DNA of 64,000 bases from NCBI GenBank assembly GCA_963788185.1, contig CAWBGE010000013.1, positions 171,172 through 235,171 on the forward strand, written 5' to 3'. The notes under the pieces are model-generated. The model made no database searches and was not told the origin of the DNA. It was given only the letters and a program-made list of their open reading frames with translations. This DNA is from CAIWHR01 sp963788185. GTDB taxonomy: Bacteria > Pseudomonadota > Gammaproteobacteria > Burkholderiales > Casimicrobiaceae. Made by a program: the position numbers and the translations under genes. Of the stretch, positions 47,779-57,527 are shown piece by piece (within the stretch, counting starts at the first letter, position 1; the number at the start of each line of letters is the position of its first letter).

Positions 47779-48761
47779 CTACTTCTTGTTCAGCAGCAGA
47801 TCGTTCCACTTGGCCAGAATGCGCGTGCGGTTGGCGCCGGCCCAGTCGTCGTCGTACTTGACGATCTTGAGCTTGTTCAGCGGCGTCAGCGCGCTCTTGG
47901 TGGCGATGTCACCACGAACCGGGCGGCGCCCCACGGAGTCCAGGATTTCCTGCGCTTCCTTCGACAGCATGAAATTGATGAAGGCCTTGCCGCCCTCGGC
48001 GTTCATCGGGTTGGCCATCAGCGCCATCACGTCGGCAATGGCCGAGGTGCCATCGGCAGGGTAAACCAATTCAACCGGGCCACCGCCGACCTTGTATCGC
48101 AGCAGCGTATCTTCATTGGACAGGCCAACGGAAGCCTCGCCATCGTTGACAAACTTCGAGACGGCACCTGAGCTGTTGGAAAGCACGGTATTGTCCAGAA
48201 TCCGGGTATAGATCTTCCCAGCCTTTCTCTTCGCCAAAGATCTGGAGAATCAGGGCGAGCTGGATGTAGGCCGATCCGGACTTGTCGGGCCGGCCTGCCG
48301 AAATCTTGCCCTTGTAGATGGGATTGCCCAGATCAATCCAGGTCTTCGGATACTGCGCGGGGGTCAAGAGTTTGGTGTTGACGCCGAAGGCGGTCGCCAC
48401 TGCGGTGAACGGCACAGCCGCGTCATTCACCTTGAAGGCATCGGCCAGGAACTTGACGTTTTCGGGTATGTATTTGGCAAACAGCTTGCTATTGGCTTCG
48501 ACCACATCGGTCGAGACGCTGAACAGAACATCGGCCGTCTTGCGGCCGGCTTCCGCCTTCAGCCGGTTGATCAGATCGCCCGATCCGCCCTTGATCAGCT
48601 CCACCTTGATCTTGGTCGCTCTTTTCGAACGCGGGGACCACATTGTCAATGAGATCCTGAGGCGCGGCCGAATAGATCGTCACTTTCTCCTGCGCCATCG
48701 CCGGCGTTACCAGAAGTGCGCCGAGGGCCAGCGCTGCCGCGATTCTGCCCAATGCTTTCAT
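47779..48761 (-). pseudogene. Afu/Fbp-like solute-binding protein, two frameshifts
   Basis: Three frames together make one periplasmic binding protein. The first, from the ATG at 48,761, has signal peptide IAAALALGALLVTPAMAQ and runs to VVPAFEK. The second continues ATKIKVELIKGGSGDLINRL to GEEKGWE. The third gives KIYTRILDNTVLSNSSGAVS to the stop at 47,779. The first break (near 48,620) looks like one added base and the second (near 48,220) like a two-base loss. Without its binding protein the importer should not work, unless another supplies it. Sequencing error is an alternative explanation. Confidence 0.85.
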
Positions 48762-49375
48762 TCGGATTCTCCTAGCGTTCAACAACAGTAGGTGCCGGAA
48801 CGGCACGCGATTCATAGATCAAAACTACAAAAGCACTCTACACAGTGGGTCCTCAGCGCAACTGGGAACGATACCAAGAGCCGTCGCTCGGATCGCGTTG
48901 CAAGCGGTGACGCAACCAAAGTACAAGTGTGATTTGAATCCCGAAGCTCTTCATTGCGCACACCTTCCTTAGGACATGGCGCTCAGCGTCGACTTCATGC
49001 TCCCCCGGTCTTCGGGAAGACCGAAACATATCAATCCATCTCGCCAAGAATGGACGGTGTAAATGCCCAGAGGATTATGGGCGCCACCAAGGCATCCTGT
49101 CAGCACTAATCATTGACGCAAATCATGGCGACGGGCATCCACCACACTTTGCGCCGCGCGAACGGCATCCTGCATCCTGCGCTTCGGGAACACCACCGTC
49201 CGAGTCCGGCACGAAGCACATCAACGACCCAGCAATCAAGGATAGTTGCGCCATGCGGACTCGTCGGATCGAGCTGCTTGCGACCGCCATGGCGGCTGCT
49301 CATGCCCGCAGCGAGGGCCAGAAGAGTTGAAACTCAAGCAGTGATCTACGAAGAACCTGATCATTCCGGAACTGG
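48762..49375. other. Gene-free stretch before the HAD hydrolase
   Basis: About 600 nt without a supported gene. The promoter for the binding-protein operon should lie close to 48,780-48,850, but no convincing boxes were picked. Confidence 0.5.
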
Positions 49376-49987
49376 TCAGGTCCTGACGCCTAGCGCATCA
49401 AGATCTTCAAGCAACTGATCAATCGATCTGAAGTGCAGCGCGGGCATGCCGATACGGCGAGCGCCCTCCACGTTAGTCAGACTATCGTCGATGAACACGC
49501 ACTGGCCTGGTGTGACGGAATAACGTTCGCACAACAGCCTGTAGATCGCCGGGTCGGGTTTCATCAGCCTTTCCTCGCCGGAGACCAGGATTCCCTCGAA
49601 CTCGTTGAGGAAGGGATTGCGCCGAACCGCCCGCGGAAACGTTTCGGTCGAAAAATTGGTCAGGGCCAGCGTCCGGTAGCCCGCTGCGCGCAGCTTTCGC
49701 GTCAGCGCGACCGATTCCTGAAGCGGCTCGGCGATCGTCTCTTCCCAGCGATCGAAGTACGCCTGCAGCAGATGCCGGTAGTGCGGAAACCTGGCACCAT
49801 GCTGCGCAATGCCATGCGCGAAGCTCTGGCCCCCGTCATGCTGTGCATTCCAGGCAGTGAAGTCGACCTCCTCCAGGAAGCGGTCCAACGCCGCTTCGTC
49901 GGTCAGCATCTTCCTGAACAACCAGCGCGGATTCCAGGGAATGAGGACATTGCCAATATCAAAAACAACCGTATCAATAGGTGGCAT
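49376..49987 (-). CDS. HAD-superfamily hydrolase
   Basis: A 203-residue HAD phosphatase of the YihX/epoxide-hydrolase-like group. Motif I is VVFDIGNVLIPW, motif II is ALTNFS, the motif III Lys is in MKPDPAIY, and motif IV is FIDDSLTNVEGA. The first motif has Asp-Ile-Gly in place of the usual DxD: the nucleophile Asp is kept, but the second Asp is Gly-Asn as in many YihX-type proteins. It probably acts on a sugar or other small phosphate. The ATG at 49,987 was preferred over an upstream TTG. Confidence 0.88.
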   Translation of the reverse strand: MPPIDTVVFDIGNVLIPWNPRWLFRKMLTDEAALDRFLEEVDFTAWNAQHDGGQSFAHGIAQHGARFPHYRHLLQAYFDRWEETIAEPLQESVALTRKLRAAGYRTLALTNFSTETFPRAVRRNPFLNEFEGILVSGEERLMKPDPAIYRLLCERYSVTPGQCVFIDDSLTNVEGARRIGMPALHFRSIDQLLEDLDALGVRT

Positions 49988-50031
49988 GGCGTAAACCAAG
50001 AGATTGGATGCTAGGGAAGTACTCGTGTTCC

Positions 50032-50072
50032 CGAAATGAAATTAAATTTATATTATATTAAATTTTTAGGTG
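50032..50072. other. Short, strongly AT-rich tract
   Basis: About 35 of 41 bases are A or T (core TTATATTATATTAAATTTTT), in a genome otherwise near two-thirds GC. It lies exactly at the broken end of the IS481-like remnant. It may be an insertion target or promoter-like sequence. Confidence 0.6.
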
Positions 50073-50480
50073 TCGATAAACGTCTGCTGGTAGATCCGTC
50101 CCACACCCTTGAGAGTGCCACATAGTACGTATCCTGCGCGCCAAATAGCCGGATGTTCGGTCTCGATTTCGCCGTGGCCTCTTTTCCTTTTGGCATTCTC
50201 TAGCGATGAACCTGATCCTCGGTAGGTTATTCCGTCCTGCGCCACCTTCGCGACAGCGCCTTCAGCCGCAGTTGAAATGTCTGCAGATCGTGACGCAGCC
50301 AGATCGTCCGCACCCCAGCCGGCGACACCGAATCGCACGCTTCCTCAGTTCATTGAAACCCGCACCTGGCCATAGGCCGGTTGTTCGATGCGAACTCGAC
50401 CACCGCCTGCTCAATTTTCGGATCACGCGGTTCCATAGGCTCCCCCGTCAAAACCGACTTCTTCATTGGACTTCCCTACA
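50066..50480 (-). pseudogene. IS481-like transposase remnant, several frameshifts
   Basis: Pieces of one transposase N-terminal half can be read across frames: MKKSVLTGEP, DPKIEQAVVEFA, QPAYGQVRVS, VSPAGVRTIWLRHDL, FQLRLKALS, GEIETEHP and GTLKGVGRIYQQTFIDT. The order matches IS481-type integrase-core transposases. The rest of the catalytic domain is missing beyond 50,066. It is clearly inactive. Confidence 0.75.
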
Positions 50481-50614
50481 GCACAAAACTCTGCCAGAAA
50501 AGTCCAGTTCTTGCTGTCTGCGCGCGAGAGGGCTTAGGATTGTAGCTTTCAGCCATCCCGCAAGAATAAAGTCCTTCGCGCCGCGTTCAAAGATCTCTCT
50601 GTGCAGGACACGAC

Positions 50615-51670
50615 GTGTTCAACCCCAGCGACCATCCGCATCGCCGCCTGAACCCCCTGACCGGAAACTGGGTCCTGGTTTCCCCCCACCGTGCCAAGCG
50701 CCCGTGGCAAGGCCAGCAGGAAACCACCGACCACAGTACCCGACCGGCCCACGACCCCGCGTGCTACCTGTGCGCCGGCAACCTGCGCGTCACCGGTGAA
50801 CGCAACCCCGACTATCGCGGCACCTACGTCTTCACCAACGACTTCGCCGCCCTGACCACTGACGCTCCCGATGCGCCGGCCTCGACCGATCCCCTGTTCC
50901 AGACCGCAAGCGCTCGTGGGACCAGCCGCGTCATCTGCTTTTCGCCGGATCACAGCAAGAGCCTGCCTGAGCTGACGCTTCCCGCCATCGGACAGATCAT
51001 CGACACCTGGTGCGAACAATGCACCGAACTTGGCGCTACCTACCCGTGGGTCCAGGTCTTTGAGAACAAGGGCGCCATCATGGGTTGCTCGAACCCGCAC
51101 CCGCACAGCCAGATCTGGGCCAACAGCTTTCTGCCCAACGAAACGACAACAGAGGATGCACACCAGCGCCAATACCGGGCGGCGCACGGCCGCCCCCTCC
51201 TGCTCGATTACGCCCGGGCCGAGGCTGGCGGCCCCCGCGCGGTGGTCGAAACCGATCACTGGCTCGCGGTCGTCCCCTACTGGGCGGCATGGCCGTTCGA
51301 AACCCTGCTCGTCCCCAAGGTCCACGTTCGCCGCCTGCCCGATCTCGATGCGGCACAACGGCAGGACCTGGCCATCGCCTTGAAGCAGCTGACCAGCCGC
51401 TACGATAACCTCTTCCAGTGTTCCTTCCCGTACTCGATGGGCTGGCACGGTGCTCCATTCAACGGAGCGGGTGATATCGAACACGGCGACTGCTGGCAGC
51501 TGCATGCGCACTTCTATCCACCGCTCTTGCGTTCAGCGAGCGTGCGCAAATTCATGGTCGGCTACGAAATGCTGGCCGAGCCCCAGCGCGACCTGACGCC
51601 GGAACAGGCCGCCGGACACCTGCGAGCGGTCAACTCGGTCCATTACAACGAATCCGCAGACCGGACCTGA
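50615..51670 (+). CDS. galT: Galactose-1-phosphate uridylyltransferase
   Basis: A 351-residue GalT of normal length. It exchanges UMP between UDP-glucose and galactose 1-phosphate in the Leloir pathway. Seen are RRLNPLTGNWVLVSPHRAKR at the N-terminus, the zinc-type CYLCAGN, the active-site GCSNPHPHSQIW (His-Pro-His) and the C-terminal HFYPPLLRSASVRKFMVGYE. Translation starts at GTG with AGGA upstream. No other Leloir gene is nearby. It is convergent with the minus-strand phosphoesterase operon. Confidence 0.95.
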   Translation: MFNPSDHPHRRLNPLTGNWVLVSPHRAKRPWQGQQETTDHSTRPAHDPACYLCAGNLRVTGERNPDYRGTYVFTNDFAALTTDAPDAPASTDPLFQTASARGTSRVICFSPDHSKSLPELTLPAIGQIIDTWCEQCTELGATYPWVQVFENKGAIMGCSNPHPHSQIWANSFLPNETTTEDAHQRQYRAAHGRPLLLDYARAEAGGPRAVVETDHWLAVVPYWAAWPFETLLVPKVHVRRLPDLDAAQRQDLAIALKQLTSRYDNLFQCSFPYSMGWHGAPFNGAGDIEHGDCWQLHAHFYPPLLRSASVRKFMVGYEMLAEPQRDLTPEQAAGHLRAVNSVHYNESADRT

Positions 51671-51829
51671 AGATCTCACCCGATCGCGCCACGGATCCTC
51701 CGCACACGCCATGCTGCACCGGGTTGCCGCTCGCCGCGGCCACCTGAACCGCAGAGCCGTCGCTTCGCAAACCCGAAAAGCCGTCCGACTGCGCGGGGTC
51801 ACCGCCGAGTTCACGCGGTGGTACGCCTC

Positions 51830-52447
51830 CTATCGCCCGGCGTCCTTCGAAACGATGGAGTGGAGCGCTATTTCATCGACGGGTTTCCACCACGAAAACG
51901 CACGTTTTGGGTTGAGTTCGAAGAAATAGTAGTTACCCCCGCCATTGGGCGGTTGATCCCAGCGCCGGGAAGTCGGCTGCCCGGACAAATGGCAATACAG
52001 CAACGTCCCAACCGCCCCGTGCGAAACGATTGCAATCGTCCCTGACGAGTTGTCCGCCGCAACGATCGCCTCGACCGCCTCGACTATTCGCTGCTGAGCT
52101 GCGAGGGCTGTTTCCCACCCACGCACCGATTCAAACGGCTTGGCAAAGAACTGGTCTGCCACGGCTTCGAACTCGTCCGGCGGAAGAAAGCCGGTTGCAG
52201 TCCGGTCGTTTTCGCCAAGTTCGTGGATGACCGTGACACCCAGCGACAGATGTCGTGCCAGGATCTCGGCGCCGTCAATCGCCTTCTGCTCCGTACTGGA
52301 ATAGACCGCCGATATGCCGCGAATCCAGGGTTGGGCAAGCGCAGCATTCATCCGCGCCCTCCCAACGCTCGAGAGCGGCCACTGCGGCACGGGAAGTTTC
52401 CTGCTGACCGCGACGTTCGGGTGACTGATGAACACAACGCTACGCAT
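51830..52447 (-). CDS. Histidine-phosphatase-family protein with SHP motif
   Basis: A 205-residue member of the phosphoglycerate-mutase-like superfamily. The usual RHG start is replaced by VVFISHPNVAV: the nucleophile His is kept, Arg is Ser and Gly is Pro. Other family parts remain, namely RARMNAAL, AVYSSTEQKA, GENDRTATGF and the second His in IVSHGAVGTLL. It probably hydrolyses a phosphoester, but the altered motif makes the reaction uncertain. The ATG at 52,447 starts just before the first strand. It is last in the operon after the inositol-monophosphatase-like gene. Confidence 0.82.
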   Translation of the reverse strand: MRSVVFISHPNVAVSRKLPVPQWPLSSVGRARMNAALAQPWIRGISAVYSSTEQKAIDGAEILARHLSLGVTVIHELGENDRTATGFLPPDEFEAVADQFFAKPFESVRGWETALAAQQRIVEAVEAIVAADNSSGTIAIVSHGAVGTLLYCHLSGQPTSRRWDQPPNGGGNYYFFELNPKRAFSWWKPVDEIALHSIVSKDAGR

Positions 52448-52605
52448 ATGGCCGCCGTTCTTAGCCAATTTCCGGGAAAACTGCATCCCCTTCCATCCCC
52501 TGCTGCACCGCTGCCCATCCCGGCGCGATCGGGTCGGTGGCGAGCTTGTCTTGTCGACAGCGATTGACCGCGCAACGGCTCACATCACGTCAAGTAATGC
52601 ACGTT

Positions 52606-53388
52606 TCACGTCCCCAGCATGAGTGGTTCCACAATTCGGAGAAACTCCGGCGTGCCGCATGCAAGCTCCAGACTCCCCGACAGCGGAATCCGGCTCCAGT
52701 CCAAGGTGGTCGTTGCTCCGAGGCACTCGAGGATCGGCAGGGCTCCCATGACGTCCCAGCTCGATTCACCCAGGCCGATGTAGCCGTCCACCTGGCCGAG
52801 AGCCAGTTCAAGCATCGAGATCGTTGCCGAGCCATTGTGAAAAAACACCATGGCTGCATCATCCATGATGAATTGCAGAACCCGGAGGCGCCGCTCGACC
52901 GGAATGCTCGGGTGAAAGCCGACTCCGGTCACAGCGCAAGCCGGATTGATTGGCTTGAGCGCGGGCAGCGACACCCCGTTGAGCGTCGCGGGGACACCTC
53001 GACCACCTTGGAAAAGCTGCTTACGGAGCGGCGCGTAAACAACGCCGAACTCCGGCGCGCCGTCCTGATACAGACCGATCGAGATGGCCCACTGATCGCG
53101 TCCGCGCACGAAATTGAACGTGCCGTCGATGGGGTCGAGGACCCATATGCGCCCTGAGGTTCCTGCGCTGGCGCGGCCTTCCTCACCAAATATTCCGTCA
53201 TCGGGAAAGATCTCGCTCAGTCGCGCGGCCAGAATCCGCTCCACATGCAGATCAGCAGCGGTAACAAGATCGAGCGGCCCCTTGGATTGCACTTCGAACG
53301 AAGCAAGGCGGTCGAAGTATCCAAGCGCGATCGCCCCGGCTTCGCGGGCGAGTTGCTCTATCGCCTCGTGATCATCGAATGGCGACAT
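52606..53388 (-). CDS. Inositol-monophosphatase-family phosphatase
   Basis: A 260-residue Mg-dependent phosphatase. The metal motifs are complete: IFGEEG, WVLDPIDGTFNFVRG (DPxDGT) and SSWDVMGALPIL. Family members dephosphorylate inositol phosphate, histidinol phosphate, PAP or sugar bisphosphates. The start overlaps the stop of the phosphodiesterase gene as ATGA, so the two are coupled. Together they could turn glycerophosphoinositol-like compounds into inositol, which is inference. Confidence 0.9.
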   Translation of the reverse strand: MSPFDDHEAIEQLAREAGAIALGYFDRLASFEVQSKGPLDLVTAADLHVERILAARLSEIFPDDGIFGEEGRASAGTSGRIWVLDPIDGTFNFVRGRDQWAISIGLYQDGAPEFGVVYAPLRKQLFQGGRGVPATLNGVSLPALKPINPACAVTGVGFHPSIPVERRLRVLQFIMDDAAMVFFHNGSATISMLELALGQVDGYIGLGESSWDVMGALPILECLGATTTLDWSRIPLSGSLELACGTPEFLRIVEPLMLGT

Positions 53389-54176
53389 CACCGGCCGGGT
53401 ATCGTGACGTAGCGCGGATGTACCGAACAGCCTCCAAGTGCGTCCAGGCGGTGGATGAAATACGCATAAGGTTCGTCTACCAAAGCCGGTTCATCGTCAT
53501 GGGGGTGAAGGTCCAGCTCGATCTTGAAAGCCGGGCTGCCCGCAACGCCGACGAAGGCTCCATTCCAGAAGCCCTGCGAAGGCCGGTGAATGTGCCCGCA
53601 CAGTATGAGCACCTGCCCGGGGCAGCGGGCGACGATCGAACCCAGTCTTTCCGAGCCCTCAACCAACGCGATGTTGTCGAGAAACCTGATTCCACTGCGG
53701 TGCGGCGGGTGGTGCATCAGGATCATGGTCTGGCCGCGGTAAGGCTGCGCCAGCTTTTCCTCGATCCAGTCCAGACGTCGTTCGCAGAGAATGCCCTTGA
53801 CGCTCCTGTCCTGCACTGTGTCGAGGGCCAGAATCCTGACCCCGCCCAAATTCACCTCGTATTGAAGGAACGCACCGTCTTCGAAAGGCAGGATATCGTC
53901 GAACGCCCGGCGAAAGGCTTCGCGCTCGTCATGATTGCCGGGTATGGCGAAAATCGGCATTGCGAGCGGTGAAAGAACCTCCCGCAGCAAAGCGTAATCC
54001 TGGTCCGTGCCGCCATCGGTCAGGTCTCCGCTCAGCACGACGGCATCGACGGCAGGTCTGAACTCACTCACGTCGGCGATGATTCTGCGCACCACATCGA
54101 CGACATCGGCGCGAACCAGCGACGATTCGGGTGTCCTGGTGTAGAGGTGAAAGTCAGACAAATGGGCGATCAGCAT
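53388..54176 (-). CDS. GpdQ-like metallophosphodiesterase
   Basis: A 262-residue class III phosphodiesterase with the full metallophosphoesterase set: LSDFHL (Asp, His), LSGDLTDGG, IPGNHDE, LMHHPPHRSG and CGHIHR. The layout matches GpdQ and CpdA, which cleave glycerophosphodiesters or cyclic nucleotides. The ATG at 54,176 has AAGGA 9 nt upstream; a TTG two codons earlier is less likely. It follows the permease genes of a Ugp-like importer, which favours a glycerophosphodiester-type substrate. Confidence 0.88.
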   Translation of the reverse strand: MLIAHLSDFHLYTRTPESSLVRADVVDVVRRIIADVSEFRPAVDAVVLSGDLTDGGTDQDYALLREVLSPLAMPIFAIPGNHDEREAFRRAFDDILPFEDGAFLQYEVNLGGVRILALDTVQDRSVKGILCERRLDWIEEKLAQPYRGQTMILMHHPPHRSGIRFLDNIALVEGSERLGSIVARCPGQVLILCGHIHRPSQGFWNGAFVGVAGSPAFKIELDLHPHDDEPALVDEPYAYFIHRLDALGGCSVHPRYVTIPGR

Positions 54177-54203
54177 GGGCAAATCCTTGTCCCAAGACGT
54201 GCT

Positions 54204-55026
54204 TCAGCGAATACCCGCGCGCATGAAGCTTTGCACGAACTGCCGCTGGAACAGCAGGAATGCAACGAGCAGCGGCGTCACCGAGAGTAGCGTGGCGGCG
54301 GTGACCAGACTCCAGTCGACGCCCTGCTCGACCGTCGCGAAGACCTGCAAGCCGACGGTGATCGGGCGGGTCTCGACCGAGTTGGTCACGACCAGCGGCC
54401 ACAGGAAGTTGTTCCAGTGATAGGAGACGGTGACCAGGCCGTAGGCAATATAGGTCGGCTTGGCGACCGGAACGAACACGCGCAGCAGGATCTGCAGCGC
54501 GTTGGCGCCTTCGAGGCGGGCTGCCTCTTCCAGCTCCTTGGGAATGCCCTTGAATGTCTGGCGGAACAGGAAGATGCCAAAGGCCGACGCAAGATAGGGA
54601 AGCGCGATGCCGAGCGTGGTGTCGAGCAGGCCGAACCGCGAAAGGGTGCGGTAGTTTTCCACCAGCAGGACCTCAGGCATGATCATCAGTTGCACCAGAA
54701 CCAGCATGAACAGTACTTCCGACCCGCGGAAGGGAAACAGACGAAGGCGTAGGCGGCCATCGTGCAGATGACGAACTGGCAGATCAGGATCACGCTGACC
54801 AGAACGAAGGTGTTGGCGAAATAGCGGGTGAATGGCGCCGCTTCCCAAACCCGCAGGAAGTTGTCGAGCGTCCAGGGCGAGAGGAGATCGAACGTGCCGC
54901 GAATTCGGCTGGGTGAAAGGCGGTCCAGAAGGCGTAGAGCAGGGGCAGAACCCAGAGTATCGCCAGGAGCCAGGCGCCAAGGTCGGTCAGTGCGATGACC
55001 GGCTTGCTGCGAAAATCGGCACTCAT
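54204..55026 (-). pseudogene. Ugp/MalG-like ABC permease, two frameshifts
   Basis: The N-terminal frame from 55,026 reads IALTDLGAWLLAILWVLPLL to HPAEFAA. A second frame continues FDLLSPWTLDNFLRVWEAAP to TMAAYAFVCF. A third gives RGSEVLFMLVLVQLMIMPEV, the EAA loop KELEEAARLEGANALQILLR and the end at 54,204. The breaks lie near 54,905 and 54,725. All parts of a UgpE-like permease are present, so inactivation is by small indels. The start overlaps the other permease's stop as ATGA. Confidence 0.87.
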
Positions 55027-55897
55027 CGGTAATGGACCTTCTTGTCTGCATAACCGAACTGGAAGAGTGCGATCAGCGCCAGGATGAGCAGCAGGACCAC
55101 GGTCAGCGCCGCGGCGTAGGCGGTATCCCAGTAGCCGAAGCCGATCTGGTAGATGTAGAAAAGCAGGAGTGTGGTCGCGTTGTCCGGTGCGCCCTTGGTC
55201 ATCACGACGATGTGATCGACCAGACGGAAGGCGCCGATCACTGCATTGATCGAGACGAACAGGGTCGTCGGCATCAGCAGCGGAATGATGACTCGGCGCA
55301 GCGTCTGCCAGTAGCTTGCGCCTTCGAGGCCGGCCGCCTCCAGCAGGGCGGGCGATATCTGCTGCAAGGCCGCCAGGTAGAAGATCATGAAGAACCCGGC
55401 CTCTTTCCAGATCGTGATCACGATCAGGGCGCCGAGCGCCGTGTCCGGCATGCCCAGCAGGTTATGGCCGCCCCAACCGAATATCTGCAGGAAGCGATCG
55501 ACGAGGCCGTAGTCCGGGGCATGAAGAACAGCCAGATGTTGGCGACCGCCACCATCGGCAGGATCGTCGGCGTGAAGTACGCCATGCGGACCGCCGCCTG
55601 TCCACGCAGGTGCGAATTGACGAGCAAGGCCATCAGCAGCGCCAGTGCCATCGACAGCGGGATGGTGGTCAGCGCATAGATCAGGTTGTTGCTGATGGCC
55701 TTCCAGAAGACCGGATCGTCGATCATCCTTTGATACTGATCGAGTCCGACGAAGACGGCGGCCCGCTTGCCGCGCGCCGTCGAAAACAGGCTGTCGACAA
55801 TCGTCCCCAGAATCGGCTGGTAGGTGAACGTCCACAGCAGTACGGCTGCCGGCAGGAGCAGCAGGCTTCCGTACAGGGCATTGCGCGATACCTTCAT
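55023..55897 (-). pseudogene. Ugp/MalF-like ABC permease, one frameshift
   Basis: The first frame from the ATG at 55,897 (MKVSRNALYGSLLLLPAAVL) reads to VAVANIWLFFM. The continuation DYGLVDRFLQIFGWGGHNLL, with EAA loop LEAAGLEGASYWQTLRRVII, is in another frame and ends at 55,023. Loss of one base near 55,520 explains the shift; the sense would be WLFF-x-APDYGL. The protein is otherwise a normal UgpA-like six-helix permease. Confidence 0.87.
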
Positions 55898-55936
55898 GAG
55901 CCGCAATCGAGATCGGGGCACTTCACGTCGGGTTGA

Positions 55937-55961
55937 CACCCCTCCCCGCGGAGGAGGGGTG
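55937..55961 (-). promoter_or_regulatory. Intercistronic stem-loop
   Basis: CACCCCTCC (55,937-55,945) pairs with GGAGGGGTG (55,953-55,961) around 7 nt, in the gap between the binding-protein stop and the permease start. There is no T run. Such hairpins often stabilise binding-protein mRNA. Confidence 0.6.
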
Positions 55962-55968
55962 AGTCTGG

Positions 55969-57267
55969 TCAACGGTAGGGTTTGAGGATGCGTTCGATCT
56001 CGGCCTGGGCGTCGGCGAGGGCCTTCTCCGGCGTCTTCGTTCCGGTCAATGCGGCGGCCAGCGCATCGTTCAGCACCTTTCCCGTGCGCGCGTTCTCATG
56101 CGTCGACCATTCCGGCACCGACACGGGAATCTGGTCGCGGGCGACCAGGATGTCGGGGACCTTGGCGGCATGAGCCTTCAGGGCCGCGGTGTTCCAGGCG
56201 CCATCACGGGGGGCGACATACCCCGTGGCGATGCTCCAGTCGGCGAGGATCTCGTCCGAGGTCAGGAACTTGATGAATTTGAGCGCGGCCTCCTTTTCGG
56301 CGGCCGGCGCCTTCTTGAAGATGTACAGATTGCCGCCGCCCAGAACCGATGCCGGCGCCACCTTGCCGGGATAGGGTGCGAGGCCGAAGTCGAACTTCGC
56401 ATTGGCCTGGAGGTTGGTCAGGTTGCCGGTTGTCGTCCAGATCATCACGATCCGCTCCTCGAGGAAGTCCGAAGGCGTTGTTCCCCACTCCTGGATCCCG
56501 GGCGGGTGGATGCCGTGGACCTTGTTGAGGTCGACCCAGAACTTGAGCGCTTCCACGACCTTGGGATTGGTCAGGTCGGTCTTGTTGCCCGCGTCGTTCA
56601 TCAGGCGCACGCCGTTCTGCGCGGCCAGCGCCCCGAAGAGCCATTGAGCCGAGCCGACGTTTCCGGGAATGCCCACACCCCAGCGCACGACTCGTCCGGA
56701 AGCGTCCTTCTTGGTCACCGCCTTGCCATAGGCGACCATCTCGTCCCAGGTCTTGGGATACTTTTTCGGGTCCAGCCCGGCTTCGGCGAACGCCTTCTTG
56801 TTCCAGTACAGAACTGCGGTCGAGCGCTGGAACGGCACTGCCCAGACATGGCCGTCGACCTTGGCGCTCGCCATGTAGGCCGGCATGAAGCCGGCGAGCC
56901 AAGCTTTGTCTTCCGGCGTCTTGACGAAGTCGCTGATCGGCTGGACGACGTCTTCGTCGATCAGGGTGAAGATGTCGGTCGCCAGCAGCACGGCAACCGT
57001 CGGCGGGGTCCCGCTCTTGGCCGCGGTCAGTGCCTTTGTCGTCGTATCCAGATAGTTTCCGGAGTAGACCGGGACTACCTTGATGTCAGGGTTGGCCGCT
57101 TCGAACTTGGCGACGTAGCCATCGATGACCTTCGTGAGCGGGCCGCCGACCTGGACCGGGTAGAAGAAAGTGACCTGAGTCTTGGCCAGCGCGGCGCCGG
57201 ACGACAGCACCAGGGTCGTCAGGGCGATCAGCAACCCCCCGACCAGCGTCTTGTTCCAATGAAACAT
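55969..57267 (-). CDS. Ugp-like ABC solute-binding protein
   Basis: A 432-residue periplasmic binding protein of extracellular family 1. A signal peptide (VGGLLIALTTLVLSSGAALA) precedes QVTFFYPVQVGGPLTKVIDG, as in UgpB. The segments VPFQRSTAVLYWNKKAFAEA and GGGNLYIFKKAPAAEKEAAL are also typical. It is the only intact protein of this importer. UgpB-like proteins bind sn-glycerol 3-phosphate, glycerophosphocholine or sugars. A good AAGGAGG lies just upstream of the ATG. Confidence 0.9.
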   Translation of the reverse strand: MFHWNKTLVGGLLIALTTLVLSSGAALAKTQVTFFYPVQVGGPLTKVIDGYVAKFEAANPDIKVVPVYSGNYLDTTTKALTAAKSGTPPTVAVLLATDIFTLIDEDVVQPISDFVKTPEDKAWLAGFMPAYMASAKVDGHVWAVPFQRSTAVLYWNKKAFAEAGLDPKKYPKTWDEMVAYGKAVTKKDASGRVVRWGVGIPGNVGSAQWLFGALAAQNGVRLMNDAGNKTDLTNPKVVEALKFWVDLNKVHGIHPPGIQEWGTTPSDFLEERIVMIWTTTGNLTNLQANAKFDFGLAPYPGKVAPASVLGGGNLYIFKKAPAAEKEAALKFIKFLTSDEILADWSIATGYVAPRDGAWNTAALKAHAAKVPDILVARDQIPVSVPEWSTHENARTGKVLNDALAAALTGTKTPEKALADAQAEIERILKPYR

Positions 57268-57352
57268 CGAGAACCTCCTTGAGTAGAATTGCCACGCTCA
57301 CGCAGGAGCCTTCGCCCCCTCGAGTCCCGTACAACGCAAACCACTGCCTTTA

Positions 57353-57527
57353 TCAAAGAAATGCTGAGCCGACTCGGGCCAACTCGAGGAAGACCGTGTC
57401 GTCCGCCACGCAGGGCGCGCGTCCCGAAGTACGGACCAGAAGTCGCTGGTTGCCGATATGGCACGCGGTAATGGTGTCGGCCCCGAAGTACTCGGTGCTT
57501 TCAACCAATGCTGGGCTATGCTCGGAA
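57353..57527 (-). pseudogene. C-terminal end of the Ugp/MalK-like ATPase, cut off by IS256
   Basis: The minus-strand frame ending at 57,353 reads SEHSPALVESTEYFGADTIT, then NQRLLVRTSGRAPCVADDTV. This is the C-terminal TOBE-type domain of a MalK/UgpC ATPase. The N-terminal part lies on the other side of the IS256 element at 58,896-59,752. The two match one gene split by the insertion. Confidence 0.8.

Noticed and set aside
44985..48761. Afu-like importer considered as an iron(III) transporter
   Set aside because: The family also moves sugar phosphates and phosphonates, and the neighbours are phosphoester enzymes and an SDR with no iron-linked gene; substrate left open.
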